Positions 11,299-20,990 of a stretch of DNA of 64,000 bases are shown here, piece after piece. The notes beneath the pieces were generated by a model. That model did no database searches and had not been told where the DNA came from. It saw only the letters and a list, made by a program, of their open reading frames with translations. The translations under genes and the position numbers were made by a program. The stretch's first letter is position 1, and each line of letters begins with the position of its first letter. Source of the DNA: Sweltsa coloradensis (taxonomy: Eukaryota > Arthropoda > Insecta > Plecoptera > Chloroperlidae); assembly GCA_024449915.1 (NCBI GenBank), contig JAMZAV010000800.1, positions 62,001 through 126,000 of the forward strand, given 5' to 3'.

Positions 11299-12489
11299 TT
11301 AGTATTTCATCTGCAGCTTCGGCATGCGGGTCTTAATTTCTGCGACGGCTTCATCTGCACGAGGGAAGATTAACAAGCTCTTCAGACCAGGAAGGTACTC
11401 TGGTATGAGCAGAATAGCCTCTTCAATGGTCTTCTGTTTAAACATGATAAGCGTCAAATGACGTAGCTTCGAGCATCCCGTGAATACACTTTTCACCCCA
11501 ATCATGGTCAACGACGAATCCTCTGTTCTAAAGTCAGGTCGTCCATATAGCGCTAGTCTCTCTAAGTTCTTGAGGTTATCGCCGATAGCCGCTGCCATTC
11601 TGTCTGTAACGTTGTTGTCGAACATGTCAAGCAACACCAGGTTCTTCAAGCCCTCAGATGAAAAGAGCTGTATCTGGATCGTCTCGGGCAACCGGCATTT
11701 CCTGAGCTCCAGATGACGCAGGGTGGGTATCGAGCTGATGGCGAGGAATTGCTCGTTGTATTCATTTACGACGCACAGAGATTCCAGGCGGACACACTTC
11801 TGCAGCGCGGAGAAAGCTTCTCGTGACCAGGCGCCATAACCTAGTCTTAACGAGCGCAGGGTTTTACAGAACCGGTTGCACAAAGCTGCGGTATTGTCAA
11901 AAATATTTTGGGTGAAGCTAAAAAAGTGATTGTCATATATCCTAAGGTCCTCGAGATCGAGGTTACTGTTAGCAAGGTGCACCAATAACTCCGAAACGGA
12001 ATCTTCATTTTCAATAACACGCAGAGTTTTTAGGTGAGGCAGTTGAATGCAAATGTTATTGTAAAACTCCTTGCCACGTACAGCAAAATTGCGAAGTATC
12101 AATGTTTCGATCTCAGTACAGTTTTGCAATATTTTCATCATTACCTCTGAGAAGATAAAGGCTCGTTTACCTATTTTCTCCAAGACTAAAGCACGAATCT
12201 TTTGGTTGTGTTGCGAAACCACTTCTAAGATTGTCTCCATGCAATCCCAGTCGACCAGTGTGAGTGAGTTGAGCAATGGTGCTACCTTGAGTATCTTAAC
12301 GACAGTCTGCTCGCTTACCTCTCCTTCACTGAACTTGAGCTCTCTGTACAGTAAGGGGTCTTCACATAATTCCTCCCAATGCGTACATACCTGTGAGACT
12401 GTCTCGCACAGATAGGCGGGGCTGAGGAAGGAAAACACGTGTAGGAGAACCTCTCGAGGGAGACTCTCGATGGTAGTTACCGAAGACAT
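11299..12489 (-). CDS. F-box / leucine-rich-repeat protein (FBXL-like), intronless
   Basis: This is an uninterrupted 396-codon frame and the clearest gene in the window. Residues 8-50 form an F-box (SLPREVLLHVFSFL, then a conserved CxxW-like VCTHWEEL), the segment that binds SKP1 in SCF ubiquitin ligases. It is followed by about eleven leucine-rich repeats, with starts near residues 73, 127, 153, 178, 211, 235, 257, 281, 308, 342 and 369 (for example LRSLRLGYG, LRHLELRKC, LERLALYG), which normally bind the substrate. By family knowledge it is a substrate-recognition subunit; its target is unknown. There is no signal peptide or membrane segment. The start is the first ATG after a TATA-initiator promoter, leaving a leader of about 20 bases. 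A single exon suggests a retrocopy or a member of an intronless lineage-specific expansion. No canonical AATAAA was seen within about 250 bases downstream. Confidence 0.92.
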   Translation of the reverse strand: MSSVTTIESLPREVLLHVFSFLSPAYLCETVSQVCTHWEELCEDPLLYRELKFSEGEVSEQTVVKILKVAPLLNSLTLVDWDCMETILEVVSQHNQKIRALVLEKIGKRAFIFSEVMMKILQNCTEIETLILRNFAVRGKEFYNNICIQLPHLKTLRVIENEDSVSELLVHLANSNLDLEDLRIYDNHFFSFTQNIFDNTAALCNRFCKTLRSLRLGYGAWSREAFSALQKCVRLESLCVVNEYNEQFLAISSIPTLRHLELRKCRLPETIQIQLFSSEGLKNLVLLDMFDNNVTDRMAAAIGDNLKNLERLALYGRPDFRTEDSSLTMIGVKSVFTGCSKLRHLTLIMFKQKTIEEAILLIPEYLPGLKSLLIFPRADEAVAEIKTRMPKLQMKY

Positions 12490-12505
12490 AAGCTACGATA
12501 ACAAC

Positions 12506-12511
12506 GAATGA
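12506..12511 (-). promoter_or_regulatory. Initiator TCATTC of the F-box gene
   Basis: The minus strand reads TCATTC here, matching the arthropod initiator consensus TCAKTY. The A at 12509 would be the start site, 31 bases from the first T of the TATA box and 20 bases before the ATG. Confidence 0.5.
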
Positions 12512-12533
12512 GATACGAATGTACAACTTTAAA

Positions 12534-12540
12534 ATTTATA
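12534..12540 (-). promoter_or_regulatory. TATA box of the F-box gene
   Basis: TATAAAT on the minus strand, at the canonical -31 distance from the putative initiator. Confidence 0.55.
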
Positions 12541-12692
12541 AGCACATCAGGTGTTCAAAGTGATATCAGGCACTTCTATACACAATTATTACTTTCGACC
12601 TACTGCCCCATTGGTAAAATCGACACAAAACCACTCTTGATAAACAACCTTTGGATAAAATATAAATGCAGGAAATGTAGTAATTGATAAAA

Positions 12693-12748
12693 CCACCGCC
12701 TGCTCGAATGGGATGGACTTGGGTTCATCCCATTCGAGCAGGCGGTGG
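12693..12748. repeat. Perfect 23-bp hairpin upstream of the F-box gene
   Basis: Arms 12693-12715 and 12726-12748 are exact reverse complements (CCACCGCCTGCTCGAATGGG...) around a 10-base loop. The arms are GC-rich in AT-rich surroundings. It could be a recent local inversion-duplication, a cruciform, or a transcribed hairpin. No matching element was seen elsewhere. Confidence 0.8.
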
Positions 12749-12811
12749 ATAAAACACAAAACTGTCCACAGTGTTGTGGTTGAAGTCAAAGAAGTTATGT
12801 CAAAGAAATTT

Positions 12812-12892
12812 AACTAAGAAAACTCCAAAGTCGTTGATTGAAAAGAAATCATGCCAAACATTATTAATTGTACTAGAAAAACGCCAAAGTCA
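12812..12892 (+). repeat. Two broken MITE-1 termini
   Basis: 12812-12838 and 12871-12892 both resemble the MITE-1 end CTAGGAAAACGCCAAAGTCG. The second runs directly into a SINE-C head. Confidence 0.5.
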
Positions 12893-13384
12893 TTGGTTGA
12901 GGCGCTTTTATACCCGGAATGTAGGAGACAGATTCAAACAACGGTCGGGATAGATTTTGTAATTTCTGGATTAATTTATTATTTCTGAAAAATTATAGAA
13001 AATGTTTTGAAATGCAAACATTATGCTATGAAAAACATATAGCTGGTACGAAATACGAGTAATGAAAGCAAGGTTTACGCAATCTCCGAGCGGAATTACA
13101 ATACTCCTTGGTCACTGCATGCAAATATAATTTGATATATATGATTTGTTCATAAACAAAAATATTGTTTTTAAATTAAATGTAACAATTTCAGCCTATT
13201 TTTAATTTACCCTGAGGATTGGTACCGGATGTCTATTTAAAATTTCAGCTCAATCTGCATGTTTAGCCGTTCGGCAGTTCTGGATCGAACTCACTCACTC
13301 ACTCACTCACTCACTCACTCACCGACAAAAACAGATCTTGTGCCGTTTGACTTGCATTGAAACTCAGTCGCTTCGCTTCCTCAC
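12893..13384 (+). mobile_element. SINE-C copy 1
   Basis: It begins with a tRNA-like head (GGTTGAGGCGC, ACCCGGAATGT, ATTCAAACAACGG). The body contains TACGAAATACG and AATTTCAGCTCAATCTGC, and the tail carries an (ACTC)n run. The same order of blocks is found in copy 2 at 13678-14222. It is not coding. Confidence 0.6.
13290..13321 (+). repeat. (ACTC)n microsatellite
   Basis: About eight ACTC units lie in the SINE-C tail. The homologous site in copy 2 has only two. Confidence 0.85.
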
Positions 13385-13677
13385 CTTTAAACGCCAAATT
13401 CGTTGTTAGACGAAGTGAGCGAGTCATGTGTTATGTAGCCGGTAACATTCCCTTTCCTCCCCCTACCTAAGGCTGGATAAAGTCAGCATGGGTCTTTCCT
13501 TCCTGGCCTAGGCTAGAGTGGCGCATCATGGCCCTGCAATTGACGCGCCCTCATACAAACCAAAGTCAAAACCCTATCATTTATACCTAATATATCAATC
13601 AATTTAATGCAAATATTCCCGGGTACTCAACACATGACTCGCTTACTAGTCAAACAATAACTTTGGTGTTTTCCTAG
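13385..13677. mobile_element. MITE-1 copy
   Basis: About 290 bp with long terminal inverted repeats of about 55 bp. They contain GTCGTTGTTAGACGA at the left and its counterpart at the right, ending in CCTAG followed by T. The left tip is decayed. The interior has the GACGCGCC-containing block seen in the copies at 18790 and 58493. It abuts the head of SINE-C copy 2. Confidence 0.7.
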
Positions 13678-14222
13678 TCTAGTTGGATAAGGCGCCTCTA
13701 TACCCGGAATGTTGGGGACCTGGGTTCAAACAACGGCCGGGATATAGATTTTGTATTTCTATATTGTATTAAAGAAATGATAAATCATGTTTCCAAATGC
13801 ATTCAAAGTACTATGAAAAACAAAGCCAGTACGAAATACGTGTAATAATTGCAAGGTTTACTTAATCCCCCCGCGGAATGATGGGGAACCTTGAGCGTGT
13901 AAGATTCGAAAAACCTTGGTCACCGCATACAATCACAGCCTGACAATCTTGATTCGATAAAAATGAAATTCTTTACATTTACAGGTTTTTTTTCATACTT
14001 ATTGTGAGTTTAAATCGTAACGGATTTTCCTCAAAATGCAAACTACACACTAAAGACTTGTACCGGATGTATGTTTTAAATTTCAGCGCAATCTGTTCAG
14101 CCTTTCGGTCGACCTAGAGCGAACTCATTCACTCTCCGACAAATTAGAAACACGGTTAGTCCCGTTTATGTTGAATGGTAAGACTCAGTCGCTTCGGTCT
14201 CTCGTCTTATTATAATAGGATG
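13678..14222 (+). mobile_element. SINE-C copy 2
   Basis: It starts in the tRNA-like CTAGTTGGATAAGGCGCC, then has GGGTTCAAACAACGG as a degraded B box. The body block CCTTGAGCGTGTAAGATTCG is followed by the TTCAGCGCAATCTGTTCAGC tail. It is parallel to copy 1 across the intervening MITE-1. Confidence 0.65.
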
Positions 14223-14239
14223 GTATTTAAAAAAATTTA

Positions 14240-14330
14240 AACATCTCAGTTGGTTAGAGCATCTGCCCGGACAGCAGAGATTCTGGATTCAATCCTCGGT
14301 AGAGGCAATTTATTAGCTTGTTTCTTAAAC
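14240..14330 (+). repeat. tRNA-like SINE head, family H
   Basis: D-arm CTCAGTTGGTTAGAGC and anticodon arm CTGC-CCGGACA-GCAG (GGA in the anticodon position) are followed by GGATTCAATCC as a B-box-like segment. There is no 3' acceptor partner and no serine-type long variable arm, so it is SINE-derived and not a functional tRNA-Ser. Confidence 0.5.
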
Positions 14331-14568
14331 CAAGCATACCAGCGTCATCTTTGACAGTCTGTAGTTTTGTAGCCTAATTAGGATATTCCAGTACCGATTA
14401 AACAAAATTATGTATCATGCAGTTTCTGGAATGTTCCCTGGGATGTCGTTGCACGGGCTGGAAATGTGTGCGTTGTGATTAGTGATCGTGCGTGGTCTAG
14501 ACGTTACTTCTTTATTTCCTATTTTTTAAATTTATTTATTTATTTATTATTCTCAAAATTAATATTAA

Positions 14569-14756
14569 ATTTAGTAAATTAAATAGCATTTATTTGATCG
14601 TTGATGAACGAAAAGTATAATTTTTCAATTTTGGTAGAGGTGCCGGGTATTACGTTAATTGACGGATTGCAGGATATTCGGCACCTCCACCAAAATTTAA
14701 AAGTTATACTTTTCGTTCACCAATGATCAAATAAATGCTATTAAATTTATCTAAAT
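14569..14756. mobile_element. Palindromic foldback with facing 16-base words
   Basis: Arms of about 80 bases (14569-14648 and 14676-14756) surround a loop of about 27 bases. Their inner ends are variant 16-base words in opposite orientation (14633-14648 forward, 14676-14691 reverse). The word therefore forms the neck of the hairpin. Confidence 0.75.
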
Positions 14757-16749
14757 GAAAATACTGAGTTATTTCCATGTATATGCTATATTGCGATGAT
14801 ATTTAAAGTTCTATACGTATGCAATAAAAGATTACAACATCGTAATTTTTAAACACACATTTATCGCGGTAGTTCGTAATCTGTTTAGTCAAGGTTAGCC
14901 AGTGTTGATTGCATTGTTTGTTTAGACAGGTTCCGAAAAACAGTCTAGAAAATAAAATTATACAATATGCAATTGATGTAGTTAATTTTATGTTGTCTGT
15001 TAATAAGGATTGTATGTTGACATTTAACTGTGTATGGATTTATTAATCTTTTTTGTAACAAAATATTACAATTAAATGAAACTTTAAAGCACTCAACACA
15101 TATCGTGAGAGTAGCGCAGTATTCTTAAACTCTGCGAGAGCTTTTATTGTTTTCGTTGTAGAGGAAGTTTATATATTGCACATATTTTCCTCCGGTGAGA
15201 AGCTTCCTTATTGTCAGTTGAATATGTTCAGCAGACTTTTATTAAATATTGAGGACACAATAGAATCATCAAGCATGACCAGATATATCCTGAACGTCGC
15301 GGATTTACACAAAGACCTATTACATTTTATGACAACTGTGTGGCAGTTCCCATATAGCACTTCCCATACTCGGCAACCTTCTTGTATTTTGTATCTATTG
15401 TGTTGCAACTACGTTCATCCATGTTCATTTCTACTTCCATGTTTATTCTTGATGAAACTGTGTTGCACCTCTGCACACTGTAGCTCACATAGTAAGATTT
15501 CTGATCGACTCATCAGAACTATAGCACATGATACAATCAGTGGGCCACTAAGTAAGCCCGTGTATTATTTAGAACAATTTCAAATATCAAATATCTTATT
15601 TAAATTGGAACGTTGAAAAATGCAAATTGCAATATAACGAATAAAACAAGAGGTCAAAATATTTTGTTTTGAGTACTACTTTAAATTGGTGAACATTTTG
15701 GAAAACTCTACAAACCGCCAATTTTGAAATACAATAAATCAGGTTACATTCAGCAATAGTTTAGAATTATTGTATTTTTTCCTTTGTTGTATCACAAAAT
15801 TATATTCGTAGTAATACCTATTCGAAAACAACAGTGTGAAGCCCAAAAATACTATTTTTAACATATTTAAATAATCATGTAAGGTTATTCCCAATTAGAC
15901 GTTCAAGAAATCCCCACATTTTGAGTTTCGATAGGGAAGAACAGTTATGCTATAAAATTGACAAATTTGTCCGGAAATAAATACACGAATGCTGAATATT
16001 TGGAACTAAATTGTTAATTGCTTTCACATTCTATAACGTAATTACAAACTAAGTGTTCACTTTCTACATAATTCGTTTATTGTGTTAATACTGAAATAGA
16101 TCCAGTCTACATTGAAATGCACTAGGGCGTATTTTAAAACCGTTGCTTTTTCTTAAACGAAGAAGATTTAAACACTCGAGTATAAAGACGTATTCGCTGA
16201 ACGTTGAGCGCGTTTAAAGTGTTTTCTATGTAATTTATTGCACAAAACTCTACTTTGTTTGTTTGCTTTCAGAGAGTGTCTAGAATACAACAAGAGATTC
16301 GTGTATGTTAATTTCTTTTCCTTTTACCCGAATCAACACCTAACACCCATGTTTTATGTCACTTAAGATTTTAAGCCATCACTTTCAAAATGCATTAAAA
16401 CTCTGGCGTCTTCTTTCCAAGCGCATTACATGTAAGACTCTTGGCGACAACTCCAAGTAAGTCCATGTTAAATTCATGGCTTGCGTCTTCAACACTCAAA
16501 ACCCGACACTCTACTGAACTCTATACGTAATGCAAGAGAAATATTGTCTTTCTATTTCCTGAAATGAAGTAGTATCTATGGATTCTATCAGCGAGAGATG
16601 AAAGTCTGTGGAGATTGTTTTTATAAAAGGATGGATCACGGAGATAATTGAAAACACACAGTCAATGTTCAGACGAAAGAAGATGACGCCATGGATTCGT
16701 TTTGATAAAACCACTTCTACCATTGATTATTTTACTTTCTGTCTTATTT
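14757..16749. other. Unannotated AT-rich stretch
   Basis: It includes a 146-codon plus-strand frame (15176-15616) with no recognisable domain, unusual cysteine clusters and no supporting signals. It is not called as a gene. No repeat family was recognised. Confidence 0.4.
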
Positions 16750-16918
16750 AGAGTCTCAGAACCGACGGCAGGATGTCTACCGCATTAAATAAATAAATAA
16801 ATACATACAAAATTCGTATTTAGAGTCGATTCACTCAGTCACAGAACTGATTTTCAGTGGGGGACATTAAATTTAAAGCCGACCAAGCCAATCCTGTAGG
16901 TGCCGACACCAAGTTTTT
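16750..16918. mobile_element. Two retroelement tails facing each other
   Basis: A plus-strand fragment ending GCATTAAATAAATAAATAAA (16750-16800) meets a minus-strand SINE-A 3' end (16803-16918; ACTGATTTTCAGTGGGGGAC and CCAAGCCAATCCTG). The SINE-A is cut by the CTAG element starting at 16919. Confidence 0.6.
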
Positions 16919-17716
16919 TTTGGATGAGCGTAGCGAGCGAAGCGAAGATTCCATTCCACTACACTGGAGAAAAAAATCCGGAATGTTTTTCTTTCTTTTT
17001 TTCTTCTGTTTGTATTATTGTGTGTTTGTTAACACGATTCCGGCTAAACCGATACTCCGATTGCGATGAAATTTTATGGAGGCCTTCTAAATTTCTGAAC
17101 TTAGAACTGCCACGTTTTTGAGCGCAATCGAAAAATTATTTATCATTAAAATAGCAATTTTACGATTTTTTTCGATTTTTAAAAACATTCTTCGACTTAT
17201 AACACCTACATGCTTTATCATTGTAATGATTTTTGCATAGAACCTTTATTTTATGAATTTAAATATTCGTGTGATATTTGAACCATAATCGAAAAATTAT
17301 TTCTTATGAAAATCGCAATTTTACGGTTTTTTCCGATTTTTAAAATTTCTTCGACTTATAACAACTATATGCTTTATCCGATTGTAATTATTTTTTCACA
17401 GAACCTTAATTTTAAGAATTAATATAATATATGTGTGAAATTTGAGAGCAATCGAAAAGTTATTTATTATGAAAACCGCCATTTTACTATTTGTTTCGAT
17501 TTTTTAAATTTCTTCGACTTATAACACCTACATGCTTTATTCGATTGTAATGATTTTTTCACAGCACCACAATTTTATGAATTAATATATTCGTATGAAA
17601 TTTGAGCGTAATCGAAAAATCATTTCTCACGGAAATCACAATTTTACGCTTTTTCCGTTTAAAAAAATTACGCTCATCTAACAACGCTCCTGAAAAAGCG
17701 TTTGCGAAGCTTCCTA
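16919..17716 (-). mobile_element. CTAG element, copy with four tandem monomers
   Basis: In minus-strand orientation the right end is GAAGCTTCC(TA) and the left end is TTGGATGAGCGTAGCGAGCG. The interior holds four repeats of about 162 bp, seen from the word CAATTTTACG or its variants at about 17154, 17316, 17478 and 17639. The block TTAACACGATTCCGGCTAAA is shared with the copies at 36-38 kb. There is no open frame. Confidence 0.7.
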
Positions 17717-17885
17717 TTTATATTTAAATTCCAAGTTCCAAGTTCCCTTCTTTGCTTCATCCTGTCTTTTTTAAAAAAAAAAAGAAAACTTGTTACAAAT
17801 TTCCATAACAGGGTCTAAAAATTTGATAGAATACCCCAATTGGCCATATCTCTCCGATTTTTTGAACCAGAATGTAGCTACTATA

Positions 17886-17914
17886 ACAAAAACAACAACA
17901 ACAACAACAACAAC
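17886..17914 (+). repeat. (AAC)n microsatellite
   Basis: About eight ACA/AAC units. Overlapping frames rich in threonine on one strand and valine on the other are artefacts of it. Confidence 0.85.
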
Positions 17915-18051
17915 CGCGGTCTGCACAGCTCGGATAGCAGACTTGTACGTTAGTTGTACGTTACGTGTAGTTATAGACGAGGGAGCAGAGCGACTGAGGA
18001 TACAATTCAACACAAACGAGCCTTCGTCGTGATTATTTGTCTGTCAATTAA

Positions 18052-18093
18052 TGTAAAATGTAAAATGTAAAATGTAAAATGTAAAATGTTAAA
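18052..18093 (+). repeat. (TAAAATG)n tandem repeat
   Basis: Five to six perfect 7-base units followed by a degenerate one. Confidence 0.85.
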
Positions 18094-18103
18094 TGTTTGT
18101 CTG

Positions 18104-18304
18104 TCCGGTCCCATACGGCCGAACGGCCTAGTAGATTAAATTGAAATTTTTAACCGATATCCGTGACCAGATAACTGAGAACTGCTAACAAAGTGAATGG
18201 TTTTGTTTTTGAAAAAGTCATTTTCATCCATCAGTTTTGTCAGGCCGTGATTCAATGCAGTGATCAAGGTGTATCGAATCTTGCACGCTTAAGGTTCCCC
18301 TAAA
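18104..18304 (-). mobile_element. SINE-C fragment
   Basis: On the minus strand it contains the CTTAAGCGTGCAAGATTCGA-like and CTGAGAACTGCTAAC-like blocks of SINE-C. It has no head and runs into a CTAG-element fragment. Confidence 0.45.
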
Positions 18305-18599
18305 TTCCGTGGGAATAAAAATTGCAATATTACGCCTTTTTTCGTAAAAAAAAAAATTCTTCGACTTGTAACACCTAAATGCTTTATTCGATTGTAATGT
18401 AGTGTGTAATGTAATGTGCGTCCCTGATCCTCATGTCGTCGTCGTATAAATTAAAACAATATTACCAAGCGAGTCTCGCAAGCCATAGCAATGGGAAAAC
18501 GAAATTAATAAAAAAAATCTGCATAACACATGGCAGCTCAATGCACCAATTACGCTCATCCAACAACGTGCCTGAAAAAGTGTTTGCGAAGCTTCCTAG
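18305..18599 (-). mobile_element. CTAG element fragment
   Basis: It ends with ACGCTCATCCAACAACG and then GCGAAGCTTCCTAG, the alternative CTAG terminus. It retains part of one monomer. The 60-codon frame across it is not a gene. Confidence 0.55.
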
Positions 18600-18601
18600 T
18601 G

Positions 18602-18789
18602 AAATAAACAAATGATTCGAATAACAATGTTATATGAGATTGGAAGAGGTGCCGTGTAGACCTAAAACATTTTTAACTCCATAAGAATAGCATTGTTGGT
18701 GGAGGTGCCGGGTAGAGCGAGAAAAATTTTAGCTCCATAAGAATAGCATTGTTGGTGGAGGTGCCGGGTCCTCGATTTTATTATTTATA
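18602..18789 (+). repeat. 185-bp segment with three 16-base words, 56-bp period
   Basis: The words start at about 18642 (two mismatches), 18698 (exact) and 18754 (exact). They are separated by a duplicated spacer containing CCATAAGAATAGCATTG. The whole segment recurs at about 95% identity at 37866-38050. In both places it is bracketed by elements with CTAG-type ends. Confidence 0.8.
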
Positions 18790-19183
18790 CTAGGAAAACG
18801 CCAAAGTCGTTGTTCGACGAGTGAGTGGGCTATGTGTTGAGTACCCGGTAACATTTCCTTTCTTCCCTCTACCTAAGGCCTTTCTAGTCTATTATAGGCT
18901 TAAGTGGCGCATTATGGCCTTACTATTGACGCGCCCATATACCAACTAAACTCAAAAACCCTTTATTATTATACCAATATAATTACTAGAAAGCTTCGCA
19001 AACGCTTTTTCAGGCGCGTTGTTGGATGAGCGTATGTTTTTTAAAACCAAAAAAGGGTAAAATTGCGATTTTCATGAGAAATTATTTTTTGATTGCGCTC
19101 AAATTTAACACAAATATATAAATGTTCCCGGGTACTCAATACATGACTCGCTCACTCGTCTAACGACTTTGGCGTTTTTCTAG
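18790..19183. mobile_element. MITE-1 copy with a nested CTAG-element fragment
   Basis: The terminal inverted repeats start CTAGGAAAACGCC and end GGCGTTTTTCTAG, flanked by TA on both sides (18788-18789 and 19184-19185), as for Tc1/mariner-type target duplication. Positions 18985-19118 are an inserted piece of a CTAG element (CTAGAAAGCTTCGCAAACGC and GTTGGATGAGCG). Confidence 0.75.
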
Positions 19184-19667
19184 TAATAGCCCACGCTGCG
19201 CGCCTCTACGTACATTCGTCCGAGGACCCGTTCGTTATAAATAATCAAATACGTCCAGCATTTTTACATTTGCACATTGTACGACATTAAATGAAAAAAA
19301 TATGGATATTGCTTATTAGGTATTTATACTAATCTATACATTTGAGCACCATCTGTTATTTTTTCAAATATGTAGCCTTACCTAAAAATAAACAACCCAT
19401 TATTATCATTAACACGACGTATCAAAGGAGAAAATGGTGTCAATGTTTAAATTCTGAAACGATTTTTTTTGCTTTTGAGTACACCGACCGTCCGAATTTG
19501 GAAGTTTTCTGGTTGAGTCCAATGATATCATAATAACAACAGTTAAAAAATTATATTTATAACAATCACTTTGGCGTTTATCTTTGTGAGTAAATACATA
19601 AAGATTAAAAGGCGATTGAAGTAACATACCCAGAATAATGTAGTATGAAACCAAATAGATTCATACA
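19184..19667. other. Unannotated stretch
   Basis: No supported gene or repeat was seen. Confidence 0.4.
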
Positions 19668-19900
19668 TGAATAAATACAAAATCATATTTCGCGTCTACC
19701 CACTCAGTCAAATAACTGATTTTTATTGGGGTAATTTAATTTAAAGCCGACCAAGCCAACCCTGACGGCGCCGACATCATCGACGAGAGAACAATAAAGA
19801 CTGGAATATTTAAGTAGAAACACCGATCAATCAAGATGGACACGACTCCACCCACAAAAGATTAGGATCTTTACAAATCTCTATCAAACTATGGCACCAG
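19668..19900 (-). mobile_element. SINE-A 3' portion
   Basis: It contains the CTACCCACTCAGTC, AAGCCGACCAAGCCAACCCT and TCAATCAAGATGGACACGA blocks of SINE-A in reverse. The tRNA head is missing. Confidence 0.6.
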
Positions 19901-20866
19901 ATAAAATATACCCACCTACAAGAAGCTTAGACTTAATTTTGACCGAACGGCAGAACAATTTTCCGGTCTCTTTATATCGGGTTATAAACTTCGATCAACT
20001 CAGTAGTGTTGTGAACATTATCCTTCTCAATCTCAATGAAATAGCCGAGCAGTGAGTAGGGTGTATGCCCAACAAAATGAAAATGAAATCGTGTATGTTT
20101 GACATTTTTTAAGGTCTGAACAATAGTAAGGTCTTTCTTTGATTTTACATATTACCGATGTGTGAGTTGATCCCGATAAGAGTAGAAGTCGGCTCGAGAT
20201 GAAGTGATTCAATACATTATCTAGATTTAAAGTCACGAGAGAATTGAGAAAGAATCGTTGAAAAGCCGTTGAGAAAGGAAAGCAAAGGAAATCTCGGACG
20301 ATACGGGAAAGTGAAATGTGAAAGGTGAGGAGATGGGGGGGGGGAGGGGAAGAATGAGGAAAAAGTTTCTGTTTAAACCAACCCCGAGAGAAATACAAAA
20401 AAAGAGTCCCATTTGGATCATGTTGACGTTGACACAATTCGGGCCAGATACAGTAATTTCTGGATTGTGTTTAATTTAATATTTATTTATTTTGATTTTC
20501 GATAACTTTATTCATATAACTAATGTTCTATAATATTTCTGGTTTGTTTGACTGTGATAAAATGAATAATGTATAAAGTTCAACGTACAAAGCGTCGACT
20601 GAAAGGTCACGGGGCGCGGACAACACAATACATAACACTCGCTCTTCAGATTGACATGTTCGTCAATACCCATTATTCATTTCTCACCTCTATTCCCCAC
20701 TGAAGAAATAATTTATTGAAGAATTCGGAAATACGCACAGATATTTACTCGGACGAGCTCGATGACAAAGCGAACAACATTGACAAGAAAACAAGCTCTT
20801 GATTGAAAATGTGCTCTGCTTGTTTTGAGCTTCGAGGTCTTCACCGATAGAGGTGGTTTACAAGGG
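19901..20866. other. Unannotated stretch
   Basis: Purine-rich sequence with a G run at 20335-20344. The 134-codon frame here lies over this biased sequence and is not supported as a gene. Confidence 0.4.
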
Positions 20867-20990
20867 ATGTGCGAGACTCGGATCTGGTAAGACCACAGGT
20901 TCGATACCCGTCACAGACAATCAATACTGAAAGCTAAATCCAAGGTTTGTTTCAGTCGTTAAAACCAATGCTGAAATTTTATTTTAAAAC
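20867..20990 (+). mobile_element. SINE-B-like element, degraded
   Basis: A B-box word GGTTCGATACC is followed by ACAATCAATACTGAAAG and GTTTCAGTCGTTAA, parallel to the order in SINE-B at 63695-63953 (CAATCCTGACTGA and CCTCAGTCGTTAA). Confidence 0.45.

Noticed and set aside
15176..15616. 146-codon plus-strand open frame
   Set aside because: No recognisable domain, odd clusters of cysteine and histidine, no promoter, splice or codon-usage support. Length is within reach of chance in 64 kb on six frames.
20033..20437. 134-codon minus frame
   Set aside because: It overlies purine-biased sequence and a G run, with no domain or start context.
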